DNA of 64,000 nucleotides, taken from contig CM026425.1 in the NCBI GenBank assembly GCA_014871385.1, positions 13,769,668 to 13,833,667 on the forward strand. Reading direction: 5' to 3'. The notes under the pieces were generated by a model, which worked only from the letters and a program-made list of their open reading frames with translations, had not been told where the DNA came from and searched no databases. This DNA is from Ceratodon purpureus. Its lineage: Eukaryota > Streptophyta > Bryopsida > Pseudoditrichales > Ditrichaceae. The position numbers and the translations under genes were made by a program. Numbering within the stretch: position 1 is the first letter of the stretch; each line of letters starts with the position of its first letter. Positions 40,471 to 57,783 of this stretch are shown here, piece by piece.

Positions 40471-40687
40471 CTATCTTACAAATGAGCATGGTTTGTCTCA
40501 CTCGACAGTTCCGCAGTGGAATCCATTGAGGAGACAACTGTGGTCAATGTGCTCATCGGCACACGGGTCCCACTAGTCTATCTTACAATTGAGCATGTTT
40601 GTCTCACTCGACGGTTCCACGATGGAATCCGTCGAGGAGACAAACCGAGCTGCAGTCAATGTGCTCAACGGCACGAGTCTCACTAGT
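40471..40687. repeat. Tandem duplication of a 107-110 bp hairpin-bearing unit
   Basis: Two adjacent units (40,471-40,577 and 40,578-40,687) both begin CTATCTTACAA and end CACTAGT. They are GC-richer than the surrounding AT-rich DNA. Each contains an inverted repeat; in unit 2 it is nearly perfect (40,598-40,644, about 21 bp of stem with two 1-nt bulges and a CGA loop), in unit 1 it has decayed by several mismatches. No coding frame explains it. Confidence 0.85.
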
Positions 40688-42460
40688 GCTTGACAAAAAC
40701 AAAAATGGAATTGATGTTCAAAGCAGTTTGGAAATGTCAATGTGAAGATCACATCTGTATGATTGGATCCATAATATTTATCAGTAATTTTTTTTGAATT
40801 AATTTTCCAAGGTTTTGTTGAAAGTTCAATCAGAACCCCTAAATTAACATTTGAAAATAAAATATGTTCTAATAACATTGGAATAATATGCAATTTAAGA
40901 CGACATGGTTTCATTATTTGCTTCTACTCAATATGTAAAATCATATTTACGATCTCACTTTTTGAACAAAGTTTGAAACTTGACATAAGCCTTTTTTGTA
41001 ATTTTTTCAAAAACTCACATTATTATATTTAGAAGATCCATACCATATTAATTGTGGTCAATGAACACAAAATCAAGAGAATTTTGGATAAATGAAAAAC
41101 ATCACCACATGTGATAAAGGTACTGTCTGGAATTATTTAGCGTTCAATATATGCATGCTGATGCTTCAAAGAATTAAATGATAAACTTATTGGCCTCTCT
41201 AAAAACATCATCATTAATTAAAGTGATTCCGGACTACATTTCAATTATTTAATTAGAGCATGATTTGACTTAACTATCTTAACAAGCAATTTCATAAATG
41301 TAATTCACAAATTATTAATTTCTAAGTTGACGAGGTCTTTTCTACTTTAAGTTTACAAAGTTGGCTATTTCTTACGACTCATATTTTTAATTGAATAATA
41401 ATTTTCATAAAAAGATTATAGTTTGGATGGAATTGTCAATAAATAAAATTGTTTGATGCCAATATATATTATTTTCCTAACTCAAAGTTTTAATTAAAAT
41501 CTAAATATATAAATTGTAATATAAAAAATAATTTTTTGTAAAACAATTGAATAGTCCAACATATTTACAATAAGATATTTTTTGAAAAAAAATCATCAAA
41601 TATATATTGCTATAAAATTATTCTTAGCAAAAAATTATATGATAATTATAAATATGTGTATAACAAATAATAAATTATTTGTTTATTATTTTTTGTATTA
41701 CGAGGTTCAATAGATTTATTTATTCATATCAATGATTAAATTCATGGAAAAGACCATTAATTATAATAGCATTTTAAAAGTTTGAAAGAAACATATGTTG
41801 AACACATTTTGAAGTTCGCTTTATGAAATAATTAAAATAAATAAGTAGAAGCTATTATTTTTCATTTAGTTTATTTTATTTATTCAAGATAAATTATGAC
41901 AATATAGATATTTTGAACATGAATATAAATATTTAAATATTATTTTTAACTCATCAGTATTAATTTTATTTAATATATTTATAACTTTATCATTCATCTT
42001 CTTATGTATTGTTTTTACTTTTTAAGATTTTGATTGTCTACGTTGAATAGTTTTTATTTTTATTTTGTAAGACTCTTCTCCACTGTCTCCTTTAAGATGC
42101 ATATTGATTATTTGATTTCCATGGTGCTGCAATTATGTCGTTTGCTAAGTTTATATTAACTAACAACAAAGAACTTTCTACACTTATTCTATAACCATTA
42201 AGTTTCCATGATTAATTTTTATATTGTAATGTTCCATAAGTATAATATTTGCTTCGAAAAAATATTTTAGCTCCATTATTTGTATAAAATTGGAGGAATT
42301 GCTAAAATAATCTAAAATTGCCTCATTTTTAATTTTGTTTTGTAAATCGGAAAATAATTAAAAAAACATTCATATCATGCTCCTTCTCTCCCTCTTCCAT
42401 CCATACTTGGTTCTTATGACTAATTTGATCTAGTAAAAATTGCATTTTGAATTTCAGGAT
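40688..42460. other. AT-rich intergenic DNA
   Basis: Very AT-rich, no gene, repeat array or recognisable transposon remnant seen. Confidence 0.5.
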
Positions 42461-42839
42461 CAATTCTCGATCGCACTACTGTATAGGGAATTATGAGAGT
42501 GAAACATGATCAATTTCTAATCGCGTCGCTTGACCTATGTAATGGCTTACCACGAAACAGTGTACGTCTGTTTATAAATTCAACAATAAAGCAACGTCAC
42601 TCATTGATACGGGAGTAGTTTTGATACGGGACTAATTTAATTAAACAATGTGGATACATGCCTGTAAGTATCAAAGTTCATGGTGCTCAATTTTTGATCT
42701 CTTGCTTAGTTTATTGTACTTTTCAACCGATTCCGATTGTCTTTCCCGGTGATGAGCAACAACCAATCATACATTTTTTGCCACCTCGGTCCACCGCTGC
42801 AGTAAATTTGCACAGGTTAATATTTATTATTAAATTCTA

Positions 42840-43763
42840 TTATTTTTCCGCTATGGTTTTCGTATCATTTCGAATAGCCACGATTGAAAAGTCACATTTT
42901 GAAGAGTCACAGGTGGGGCTCATTTTGAAAAGGTGCTGGTCATTTTCATAAGGCATCCATGGCCACTTGAATCTAGCCATCTGCCTCTGAGTCTGCTTTC
43001 CAAGCACAGTCAATACAACAAATCGGCGAGAAAATATCGTACGGAGGTGGAATCCACATAACCATACCATTGCGATAGGGCCCGTTGTAGCCACTTTAAA
43101 ATGGCAAGTCCACGTAGATAGAAATTCATCATTTTTTCTTTGAACCAACAAACATCTAGCAGTACGTTCATTTGGTCGAGCATCATTCCGAGAGGGTAAC
43201 GTAATCAATCCCTTTGTACCATCTCGAGTTTGCCATGTCAACACAAGCTCATGTTCAAGGTCATTGCGAATTGATATGTTATACTCTAAAAGTAGCTCTT
43301 CTCCATGTAGTTCGTCATCCCAATCGGCTCTTTTTATATATTGATGGCGATTTCGATGTATATCATATTGAGAAACGAAAACTCCACCCCTATCAATCTT
43401 CCATCGACACTGCTGGTGACCAAGCTTTGCCCTCTCGTCACATATGAGACAATCACCGTTGTATGGTTCCAAAAATCGGTTACAACTCATGACTACCTCG
43501 GGATTCTCCCAAACACACAACTTATCAGTACTCCATAAAATTGCACAGTTATAGCCTCTGTTTACTATATTTTTGTGCTTAGTGTCTCCATTTATAGAAT
43601 CTTTCTCTATGCAATATATCGTAACGTTATTTGGTCTTACATTCGTAATTTCGATTAGACTAAGGGAATCGGGTGGGTATGCCTTAACAAAATTATGTGT
43701 CACCAAATTTAACATTAAAGTGATCAAAATATAAACTATTTGAATCACCGTCAACATTTTCAT
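42840..43763 (-). CDS. Probable secreted S-protein-homologue (SPH / Self-incomp_S1-like) protein, 307 aa
   Basis: A single uninterrupted 307-codon frame in AT-rich DNA. Residues 1 to about 28 form a signal peptide (Lys, then a long Ile/Leu/Val/Thr core). Residues 35-130 follow the pattern of the plant self-incompatibility S1/SPH family: a beta strand with an Asn-rich turn (ITNVRPNNVTIYC), a Trp-containing strand, and CRWKIDRGGVFV, matching the family's C.W.I...G signature. A second similar beta-rich segment starts at NISIRNDLEHELVLTW, so the protein may hold two such modules, longer than the usual 110-150 aa. SPH proteins are small secreted ligands; the founding poppy member triggers rejection of self pollen, and others have unknown roles. 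Cys residues are plentiful, as in secreted proteins. Family call is by pattern and moderate. Confidence 0.5.
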   Translation of the reverse strand: MKMLTVIQIVYILITLMLNLVTHNFVKAYPPDSLSLIEITNVRPNNVTIYCIEKDSINGDTKHKNIVNRGYNCAILWSTDKLCVWENPEVVMSCNRFLEPYNGDCLICDERAKLGHQQCRWKIDRGGVFVSQYDIHRNRHQYIKRADWDDELHGEELLLEYNISIRNDLEHELVLTWQTRDGTKGLITLPSRNDARPNERTARCLLVQRKNDEFLSTWTCHFKVATTGPIAMVWLCGFHLRTIFSRRFVVLTVLGKQTQRQMARFKWPWMPYENDQHLFKMSPTCDSSKCDFSIVAIRNDTKTIAEK

Positions 43764-46700
43764 TCAAGCTCAGGAATTAGTAACGCTGAATGTAGATTGT
43801 TGTTATTCTCTAAAACAAAACTCTGTTTATTTTGAGAAAGAAAGTACCAATGTCATCCTTCTGAGGTAAAATATGATGTTGTGGGGCTGACTAAAAAGGT
43901 TTTGTACGTGCCCTTTAGTATCTCATGTAGTCGCTTGCTGGACGCCATTTCTTATTTCATATCATAATTATTTATACAAGGATTCATACAAAAATTCTTG
44001 GAATCATGCATATGATCCAATTTTATAAGAGATCCTTCTACTCCTATAGAAACAACATTTAAGAAGAAAAAAAAATCAACATCAAAAAAATGTTGAACTT
44101 GAACTTTAAGCTGATCCAAGTGTTGCCGAAATGAGGAGGTAATAGTATCATTGAGGTCTTGAAAACTTATTTGCAATTTTTTTGCTTGATTATTTTAATG
44201 ATTCTTGACTGTATTGCCTTTTTATTTTAATCTACCATGTGCAAAATAACCATCAATAACAAATTTGTATTTTCCTTGCTTTAGATTCATTGACGATCAT
44301 AATGATCAAATTTATTGTAGTTTTACATTGTTTATATCAACATTGTAGTTAGAAGATAAATTAAAATTTTGTCTCATGTGAAGATTTCGTGTTGATTTTC
44401 ACACCAAATTACCTTTATCAATTTTAAATACACGTTCCCATTCAATTTTTTTATTTTTTTTTATACACATCAAAAAAGAGGATTCGTCAATTGTAATAGA
44501 TAGATACATATGACGAGCCCTTGTCGATGGCCCATGTAACTTTGTGGAAGTTCTCACCATCTTGAAGATAGACGAAGTTACACACTCTGACAAATAAAGC
44601 AACCTCCTCATAGTCTAATTCTTTATTCTATAAGGTACTGTGGGCCACACTTGATAATAGTAATTTCTTTTATAGATATGTCACGAGATAAACATTGTTC
44701 GGGTAATTTAAATATTTTTTATAAAAATCCTTCTCTGTTGGTTCCTGGCGTTTGTGCGGTACGTTGTTGTAATATTGATTTGTCTTTGTCCTAGTGTCAA
44801 TGCCATATTACTCTCAATATCGACATCAACTTCAATTCCAGTATCATATTCTTCATTCATATATATACAATGTTACACATTTAAAACACTAATTAATATA
44901 TTAATTAAGTTGTTGAGAGTTAATTTTGACATGGATGATTCTAATTAATGGTTTTATCTGAAGACGTTCCTAACCGGTTAAAACTCTACTTCTAAACAAT
45001 GTATTTACAAAGCTGTCAAAAAGCTTAATGTTTTTCAATCATGTTTGGCTTCAACTAAAGTATCTCTAAAGGTCAATTTGTTTTTTCACATGTTGATTGC
45101 ATATATTTTAAAAAATTGATCAAAATTTACATTTTCAATATTCAAAATATTCTTCCAAATGATATCAAGTTCAAGATAAATTAATATCAATAAATTGTTT
45201 ATTACCAAATGGGGATAAATTATTCTCCTCAAAGATTTGTTGTCAATTTTCTGCAAAACTTGAATAATTCCAAAAAATTAAGTCACCATTTGAATTTGAC
45301 TTCACCTTATTTGGAGTATTTGAATAGCAAATTGTAACGTCCATTTATGCAATATTACTTTTTTACAAATTCCATTTTTTTCGGATTTGCAATTGACAAT
45401 GAAAAAAAGTTGTTTGAGTTTATCTGTTGATGAAGTAGGACTCAATTTAATTTTAGAATAAATAATAATACATCTATATAAAGATTGAAAATCTTCAAAA
45501 CTTTTTGTTTAAAATTTTTGAATAATTAAAAAATTAAAAAATTCCATCTTATGCGAATTTTAAAATTTATAAATTTGATATCACATATGAAATATATTAG
45601 TGGATTTGAAAAAGTCAAACAGTCTTTACATAATTCATGACATTAATGAATGTAATATTCTTGATTGTTTAGGACATCCAGTTTTGTGTATATGGAAAAA
45701 TAAAATTTTAAAATATTCACAACTGCATGTTTTGCATATAGTAATATATAAAATTTTGAAAACATTGTGTTTTGTGCATTATCCTTTGCATCCAACTCCA
45801 CTACGATTGCTGGAAGTAATTTCAATAACAATTAGATTCTTAACAAATCTAGCATGAACTACATATTTATATTTATATGTTTCTCTTTTAAATTCTTTAC
45901 TTTTAATTTTTTTTCTTATTTCACTGTATACATTTTTTTTTTTCTCAATTTTGATTCTTGGTATTTTTTTTTTAATTTATTTATTTATTTGTATTTGTTG
46001 TTGTTGTTAAATTTCATAATTCATGGATATATAGTGTTTGAAGTATTTTAGAGATAAGTTTTAGACATAATTTAACATTCTTGAGAGTCTTTAACTTTTA
46101 AAATGTAATAAATTCATTCTTGGCTATGTATTTAATGTACTTAATATAAGTCAACTTGTAGCATGAGAGTGCAACATAGTTTTTCAATTCATCTCCTTGT
46201 TTTTTTTTTTCTCTATAAAACATTATTCTCTATTATATATATTTTAAATTAAACATGAAAAGCCTTCAGTTAATGTGTTTTTAATTCAAAATTCAAAGGT
46301 TCAATGAATTTCAAGTCTTACAAATAAGAATCTTCTAATTGCGTCTTAACAAAATCATAATAATCAAACATTCTAACAATGGCCAATGATAAATAATTTC
46401 ATAAGAAGAAGAAGAACTTCGGTTCCGAAGGGACCGACGTGAATATAGTGTTTGTTCATTCTATTCACTAGTCCGATGGCCTTTGGACAAAAGATAATGA
46501 ATCTAGAGCTACTCCCCCCTTTCAAAGGTAAACACTTTTCTACACCAAATGCCTCTACTCTAAGTGCCTTGAAGACAACTGATGTGTCATCCCCCCAAGG
46601 TCTTTTAAGGTACCCATGCAAGGGGGTCTCAATAATTTCATAACTTATATACGGATATTAACATACTTTTGTACCTAATTGACAATCTTGATATACTTAA

Positions 46701-47002
46701 ACCACATTGTAACTATTACTAGTGAGTAATTAAAAATAAAATTATCATTCTAATCAAAATTTAAATTACATAACAACACCCAAGCCATATAACTTTACAT
46801 CTATTATAATTTTAATGCAATACATAAATTTCAACCTCCAATTAACAACTACGATCTCCAAAGCACTACTTGTGAATCAATAACAAAAGCTATAAAAAAG
46901 CATTTTGCAGTATGAACCAGCTGTAGATAGATAGGGAAATGGTCACCCAAATTGTCAAGTTGATGCATAGTCTCTGTCCAAGGACAGCGCCAATAAAACA
47001 AG
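43764..47002. other. AT-rich intergenic DNA
   Basis: No convincing gene. A GC-richer patch of about 260 bp at 46,370-46,640 is open on both strands (see findings). Elsewhere poly-T/poly-A runs and many stops. Confidence 0.45.
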
Positions 47003-47527
47003 AGATTTACACTCAAAACCCCTACTGAACCCAAAACCAACATATCATTAGATTTCACACTCGAAATGTACACTACGTAAGTTTCATCTGCACTGACGGC
47101 TTTAAGTATCAGGCTCCCAAACTCTAGCCCCTCATCTTTTGCCAGCACCACCTGGCCCTGCCCCCACTGGATGAAAAACCCCACCAACACTACTCCTCAT
47201 CCAGATCTCCTAATAAATATAACAGTAGATGAATGAAATACGCAACGTATACCGTAAACCCCCACTCCACCCAAAACCATCACCATCAACAGATTCACAG
47301 TCAAATGTACGCAGGGATTACATAACGTTGGTTTTACACGCCGTAAGGGTATTGAGTGTCAGACTCCCAAAGTCTTCTTACTCGTCTCCACACCTTCGAT
47401 GGAGACTGTCCATTAACACTGGTCCTCATCCACGACAGCTACTAATTCGAACGATAAATTGTAGATGAATAACGTCGACATAAAACCCTTACTGGAGCCA
47501 AATCCACCATCATATCCTCCTGTGTAG
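47003..47527. repeat. Degenerate tandem repeat of about 230-240 bp upstream of the first RabE gene
   Basis: Landmarks recur in order: an AAACCCCYACT...CCCAAAACCA stretch at about 47,016, 47,256 and 47,483; a CAGRCTCCCAAA block at about 47,110 and 47,360; CTCATCCA at about 47,196 and 47,427; and GTAGATGAAT at about 47,225 and 47,461. The units are well diverged. They occupy the promoter-proximal region of the RabE gene. Confidence 0.6.
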
Positions 47528-48183
47528 ATTCTGGACGACAACATCTAAGTTAATGATAGATAGTATTGGGTATAGGGTCTGTGACGGGGTTGGAGTCTCG
47601 TCTTCTGCGTGTGAGAGCAGACTTTGGAGGGCACCCGAGCTCGGAGTTTTTCTGTGTTTGCTCTGTTTTCGCGACGCACTCGCGCATCATCGCGTCGATC
47701 ATCGCCATCGACGCACTCAAGCAGGAGGATCAGTAGCTCGTGGTGACTGCGCCAGCGTTTACGGCTTCGTTTTTGGTGCCAATTTGAGGACGGGAGCTCT
47801 GGTTTTGTCTGGCGATCAGGAGGTGAGGGTTTCGAGACCGCTCTTGGGATGTGCCGTGGTTTGTGGATGTTGGCGGAATGTCGGGGTGGTGTGATCTGCG
47901 GGGTTTGGTGCTTGTGATGAATCGTGCATCGGTGGAGTGGGAGAACCCTAGGTTTATTGCTGTGTGTGTGTATGTGAGAGTGTGTGTTTTGCGTTTTGGA
48001 GGTGTGTGTGTGTGGAGCATGGTTTTTAGGAGTCTTAAGGGGTTGTGTTTGTTGTTGCTTTTGTGGTGGTCAGAGTGCGGGGAGGTCGTGTTGAGGAGCG
48101 GAGGTTTGGCGGAGGAGGAGGAGCCGGGAAAGGAGGGACGAGTTGGATCTAGTGCTACTGAGGGGCGGGGTGCGTGGAGCGTC

Positions 48184-50415
<2,232 letters not shown>

Positions 50416-52612
50416 CCGTATGATAATGTTGGGACATGTCTGCTAAGCTCTTGGATCTATTCCGAGTTAAAAGCTTTGTCTGTGATCATAAAGCTGTGAG
50501 TTGCGGAACATATTCTACTATGTTCCACCGAACAGCTGTCGGCAAGCTTTGGAGTTGATTCTAGGGTCAGGTTGTGACCTGGAGGTCCCGACGCAGCAAC
50601 CCCAGGTATCTTGAGGCCATTTGGGAGGCCACATGGCACTGAAGCATTTTGCTAAATTCTCTTTACCAATTCTTTTTGAAGCAACATTGCACACCGTTTT
50701 GGCTTTCTCAGTCCTGTTGTAGGATGAGGTGTCAAGTTCTGAAATGGACATTGTTCTCTGCAGTGGGATCACTTGCTAACTTTCTCTAATTGACTATTTT
50801 AGGTCTATTTTCATAGATCTCACTTCTTAGTCTCATTTAAAGAATGACATGATGATGACGAAGACCTGTTTCTATGAAGTACTTTGATTGTGTACCATCA
50901 CCTAGGTATTAGGATTGTGGGGATGATAAGGTAAAAGTATTGTGAGCTGAATCGATTAAGCTTACAGGATTGTAATTACTGGTGGTGTTTTTCAATGCAA
51001 CTTTAAAATATTTGAGATCTTTGTGTGATCACTTCTTTTGTGTCATGCTGTGAGGCACCATTCTATGGGTTCTTTAAATGTCCTATGTTTTAACAAACGT
51101 GGAATACTGTCATCGGCTTGGGCACGAAATTGGGGTTGGATGCTGGAAAGTACATGCTTGAAACTTCACTAATTGTAAAAGCTATGAGCATAGACTACGT
51201 CTATTAGGGAACAGCTTCTCTGATATTACCTACTTTTTAACCTCCTGGTGGTTGGCTACGCTAGACTTAGAGTTCCAGATATTCATTACAGGTGTTGAAT
51301 TCTTCATCAGACTGGTATGATATCATGAGAATTCAGATCGGTACGCAAGTAACTCGGTACCGAAGTTTTCTGGTACGTACTGCTTCAGAATAAAATCCAC
51401 AACGGAACTTGATCTCGTTTCTTGAAACGAACTAAGTGGAGCCCGCCGCACTCGATGAAGTGAATGAATATTGCATTAACCTAGAGCCGAAAGAAAAAAT
51501 GTAACATACAACGTCCACTATATATCCGCATCTGCATGTGCCTCTCCGATGAATGGTCGTGGATTATACCGACTCACCGCTGCTCCACCAATTGAGGTGA
51601 ACCTTTCAGTCATGAATTACTTCACCACTGCACTGTTCAGTACCCCGCTCATCTTTACAGTAGTCTCATGTAACCTCATGTATCCTCTTCACTTTCCTTG
51701 TACAAAACCTGGTACTCATGTTCACATGGGCGACATCCTATCTTAGCGTTTGCCTTCACAAATCATAAAATCCTCAACACCACCAAAACTCATCCACAGC
51801 AAAAAAGCAACACCTTCTAAATCACTACCGACTTTAGCAACCATGCATGCCACTGTACTGCACATAAAAAAGGAAATTCACCCGAAAAAAAACACTCCGA
51901 GAATAAATAACTCCACAGTGAGCCAAAGCATCAAAACCACACCCAGAATAAAAAAAAACTCCACAGACCCAGCAGAGGAAATCACGTCCCCTGCACCGCG
52001 GACCCTGCACGAGGGCAAAGCTCCACATCCGGAACGAAACACATCCAAATCAAACCAGAAACAAACGCCTCATCCCCACGCAACGCCAGATCCGGATGCA
52101 AAACCGTCGATGAAACGCAACAAACCAAACTCCTTGCTGTCTTTTCTTTGCAAAGAGCGAGAGAAAGCTCGGAATTTCTTCAGGTTTTTGTGTCTGTGTG
52201 TGTTTTTCTCGCCATACCGAGCTCGGATCGCTGCCATCTGAGCTTCACAGGACGCTCGACCTTGCTCCGAGTCCGTCAGGTATGCCATCTCCTGTTTCCT
52301 GAGCTCATGTCTCTGCTTTTTTCCGCGTTGAATTTCGTCATGTGAAGCTCCATGTCGGGATGTGATCACTCCATCTCCGGGGTGAGGGGACTTGGGGGGA
52401 GGGAGTTCGGCGTGGTTGTGGGGATGGGGTTTTGATGTGCGTGGATCGGGGAGAATGTAGGAGTGATCTGACGCAGGTGTGAATTTGAGCTTCTGGGACT
52501 TAGGTTTGGGTGTTGGAGAGGGTTTTGGTTGGAATTGATGGGTTGGTTTTGTGGGGTGATGGTTGTTTGGGTGCAGGGGTTTGTTGGTTAGCCGGGAAAG
52601 GAGGGATCCGTC
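50416..52612. other. Intergenic and leader region between the RabE copies
   Basis: Holds the copy A 3' untranslated region and the copy B promoter and leader. A plausible leader intron of copy B has a CAG/GTATGC donor at about 52,279 and a GTGCAG acceptor at about 52,576. Frames in the A-rich stretch 51,750-52,140 are composition-driven. Confidence 0.4.
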
Positions 52613-55294
<2,682 letters not shown>

Positions 55295-55924
55295 AAACTG
55301 GGCACTCTTCAGTAAAGGGTTGTGTAATTTTGAATCTGACGGGAAGAAAGCACTGGGATTATGTTATCAGCTCCGGCCATCATTCTAGCAATGTCTTTGG
55401 AAATAATCCCAGGGTCAGTGTATAGTTGGGGCTCCGCACAGAAAGTGGAGGTTGCGGTAGGACAGGTGGAGTAACATACGAGTTACTCCTTGCATCGAAT
55501 TGTTGTGCTAACTACATTTCCCTTGTTTTTTTAGCCTCATTGTGCAAGGTTATCACTTTATCCTGTTGGAGTATGAGATGCTGAAACTTTGAGATGAAAA
55601 TTGGGCTCTCCACAATGAGATGACTTGCAAACTTTAATTGGGTAATTTCTTGTAGTATTTATCATTTCATCACACCTTAACACAGACAAGATATCATTGG
55701 ATACAAATAATATTCTTACTTGCTAATTTCATGGTTGCTACCAATCAAAAGGTCACTCACCACTAACATGCTGTCAATACCTCTTCGCCAATGCGAATAA
55801 TTGTTTTTCATTCTTTATTAGGAGCTCATGTTGAACTTTCTTCACCAGTTTCTACATGCTAATAACAGGTAAGTAGTGCCCTCTCCTCTCTTTTAGTATG
55901 TAGATTGTGTAAGAATCCTCTTGA
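55295..55924. other. RabE copy B 3' region
   Basis: Probable 3' untranslated region followed by AT-rich intergenic DNA. No gene seen. Confidence 0.4.
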
Positions 55925-56342
55925 ATTCACAAAGATGCCTTCCACTTGTAATGAGTAGCAATACCTTCAAAGCATGAAAGTTTCAAAGTCTCTCTCATAA
56001 GTCTTCATATCACCAATCTCTATGAAGATGCCCACAACCTTCTTTAAAAGCGCTTCATCTATTGCCTTGCCTTTGTGTTCACAACTAATCAACCCAATTG
56101 CTACATTCTTCATGTATGCCACCTCCATGCAAGGAAGGGTGTAAAATTTCTTGAAACCGATATCCTTGAGCGGCGGATGAAGAAACCTTATGAGGAAATT
56201 TTGATTTAGAGAATTGAAAATCCCACACATGAACCTAACCATCATCCTATAGACTTTCTATCATTTTACAAGCTCCTTCAACAAGATCTTTTATTTATTT
56301 TTATTCTTTTTTCCCCTTCTTCTTGATGACGTGGAATTTTCA

Positions 56343-56428
<86 letters not shown>

Positions 56429-56831
56429 AGAGATGGTAGAGGAATGAAGTAAAAAAAATCAAAATTTTGTCAAAGAAGAGAAACATGGAATTGTTGTGTT
56501 TTCCTTTAAAAGAAGGTAGTATTACAGAATTGATACAATATCCAAAAAACTTCGCATTTCATAACACATTTCAAAAAATCCCTAATTTAAAAATTGATTG
56601 TATTTTTGAAATCAATCTTGAATATAGGTCACGCAGTCGTTGGGCGTAACTCCATGAAAAATAAGGTGGCCAATCTGAAGACGAGTTGTGAATTATGGTG
56701 GAAAGTTGATAACATTCTTTAGAGCTTATCTGCACTTGGGACATACCTTCTTTGAGCTGATTCATTAACTTTTTAAGGCTTGTCTGGACGATATAATACT
56801 CAAGGTTGTTGAGCTCTGAAATAATACCCAT
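55925..56831 (-). pseudogene. Cullin (CUL1-like) N-terminal pseudogene
   Basis: Minus-strand 56831-56571 reads like the start of a CUL1-type cullin: a short LNNLEYYIVQTSLKKLM stretch, then ISSKECYQLSTIIHN, aligned with the first cullin repeat. After a gap containing an (AT)n run, 56290-55967 continues the family sequence further along: MVRFMCGIFNSLNQNFLIR, PPLKDIGFKKF and KAIDEALLKKVVGIFIEIG, matching the stretch before the conserved DFE...ML motif. Two adjacent stops (TGA TAG) lie just before the MVRF segment. A one-base frameshift after FETFML moves the next recognisable piece (EGIATHYKWKASL) out of frame. Cullins are scaffolds of ubiquitin ligases; this copy lacks the C-terminal RING-binding half and is broken, so it is a relic. 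It could be a truncated transposon-carried copy. Confidence 0.7.
56344..56423. repeat. (AT)n microsatellite
   Basis: About 80 bp of pure AT dinucleotides, inside the cullin pseudogene, where a coding section or intron would have been. Confidence 0.92.
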
Positions 56832-57783
56832 GTTTGTTGCTTTCTTAAGTTGTTCCTCTAAATCTTACGGTACATGAATTTTTATATTGTATATAAATAT
56901 AGACACTATGTATAAAGATATCCTTAAAAGTTAACAAGGACATAGGATACAAAGATACTTGACATGAGATCAAAAAGCTAAAGAAGGTTTTTAAGAGAGA
57001 CATTGATCTAAATTTGACAAAATATACAAGAAACTAAACAACAAGAAGGGTAAGTAAGAACTATAAGAGTGTGTTGTCAACTTCTATATGTAGCTAAAGA
57101 ACAGGGGTTTTCAAACTTTAAAAAATTAAGTAAAGAAAAATAAAACTGCCAAAACTCAGTCTTTTCTAATTTGGGTTGGATATGTCTCAATTTAAGCATT
57201 TATTAGTAAATTTCCATAAGATCTTATAACTAACTTGACAAACGATTCATATACCAAAATTGGACCGTTGAGTTTTCTTTATTTGTAAGATCGTAAAGAC
57301 CAAAGTAAGATGAATTTGTTCTTCTGCAACCGTGGAACTTTTGTTTGTCAAACTTTGAAGCTTGCCCTTGTAAAATTCATGTATAGTCCAATTTGAATAA
57401 CTTGATAATTTGAGTAGAAATTTGGTTAAGAATACATTAAAATAAAAAAGCTCAAAAAATATCTTTAATTTTTAATTAAATAATATAACTAAATTTGGAA
57501 AATGAAAAATTCCCCCTCCTCGCAAATGCCCTCCCTTAATGTTCTCACCTCCATCCCTTAATGTTCTCACCTCCATCCATCCTCTGACAATCCTTTGTGT
57601 CAGTGCACTTAAAGTTGATTTTTACTTCTAGAATGGGTCACTCCAAATTGGAGTCCAAAGGAGTATATTTGGAATGACTGGCACCAATTTTAACATTGGC
57701 GAGACCCTAATGGCCATTGTGCCCAACCCGCCAAATTTGGCATTGGCGTGACAGTTAGAGTGATGGGTAGCGATGGTGTAAGC
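56832..57783. other. Intergenic DNA
   Basis: AT-rich, no gene seen. CATCCCTTAATGTTCTCACCTC is duplicated in tandem near 57,531-57,575. Confidence 0.4.

Noticed and set aside
50845..50950. C/D-box snoRNA-like sequence after RabE copy A (ATGATGA ... CTGA)
   Set aside because: The boxes are present but there is no terminal stem and no convincing C'/D' pair.
51750..52241. 163-aa plus-strand frame rich in Lys/Thr/Pro
   Set aside because: A-rich leader/promoter DNA of RabE copy B; no domain and biased low-complexity composition.
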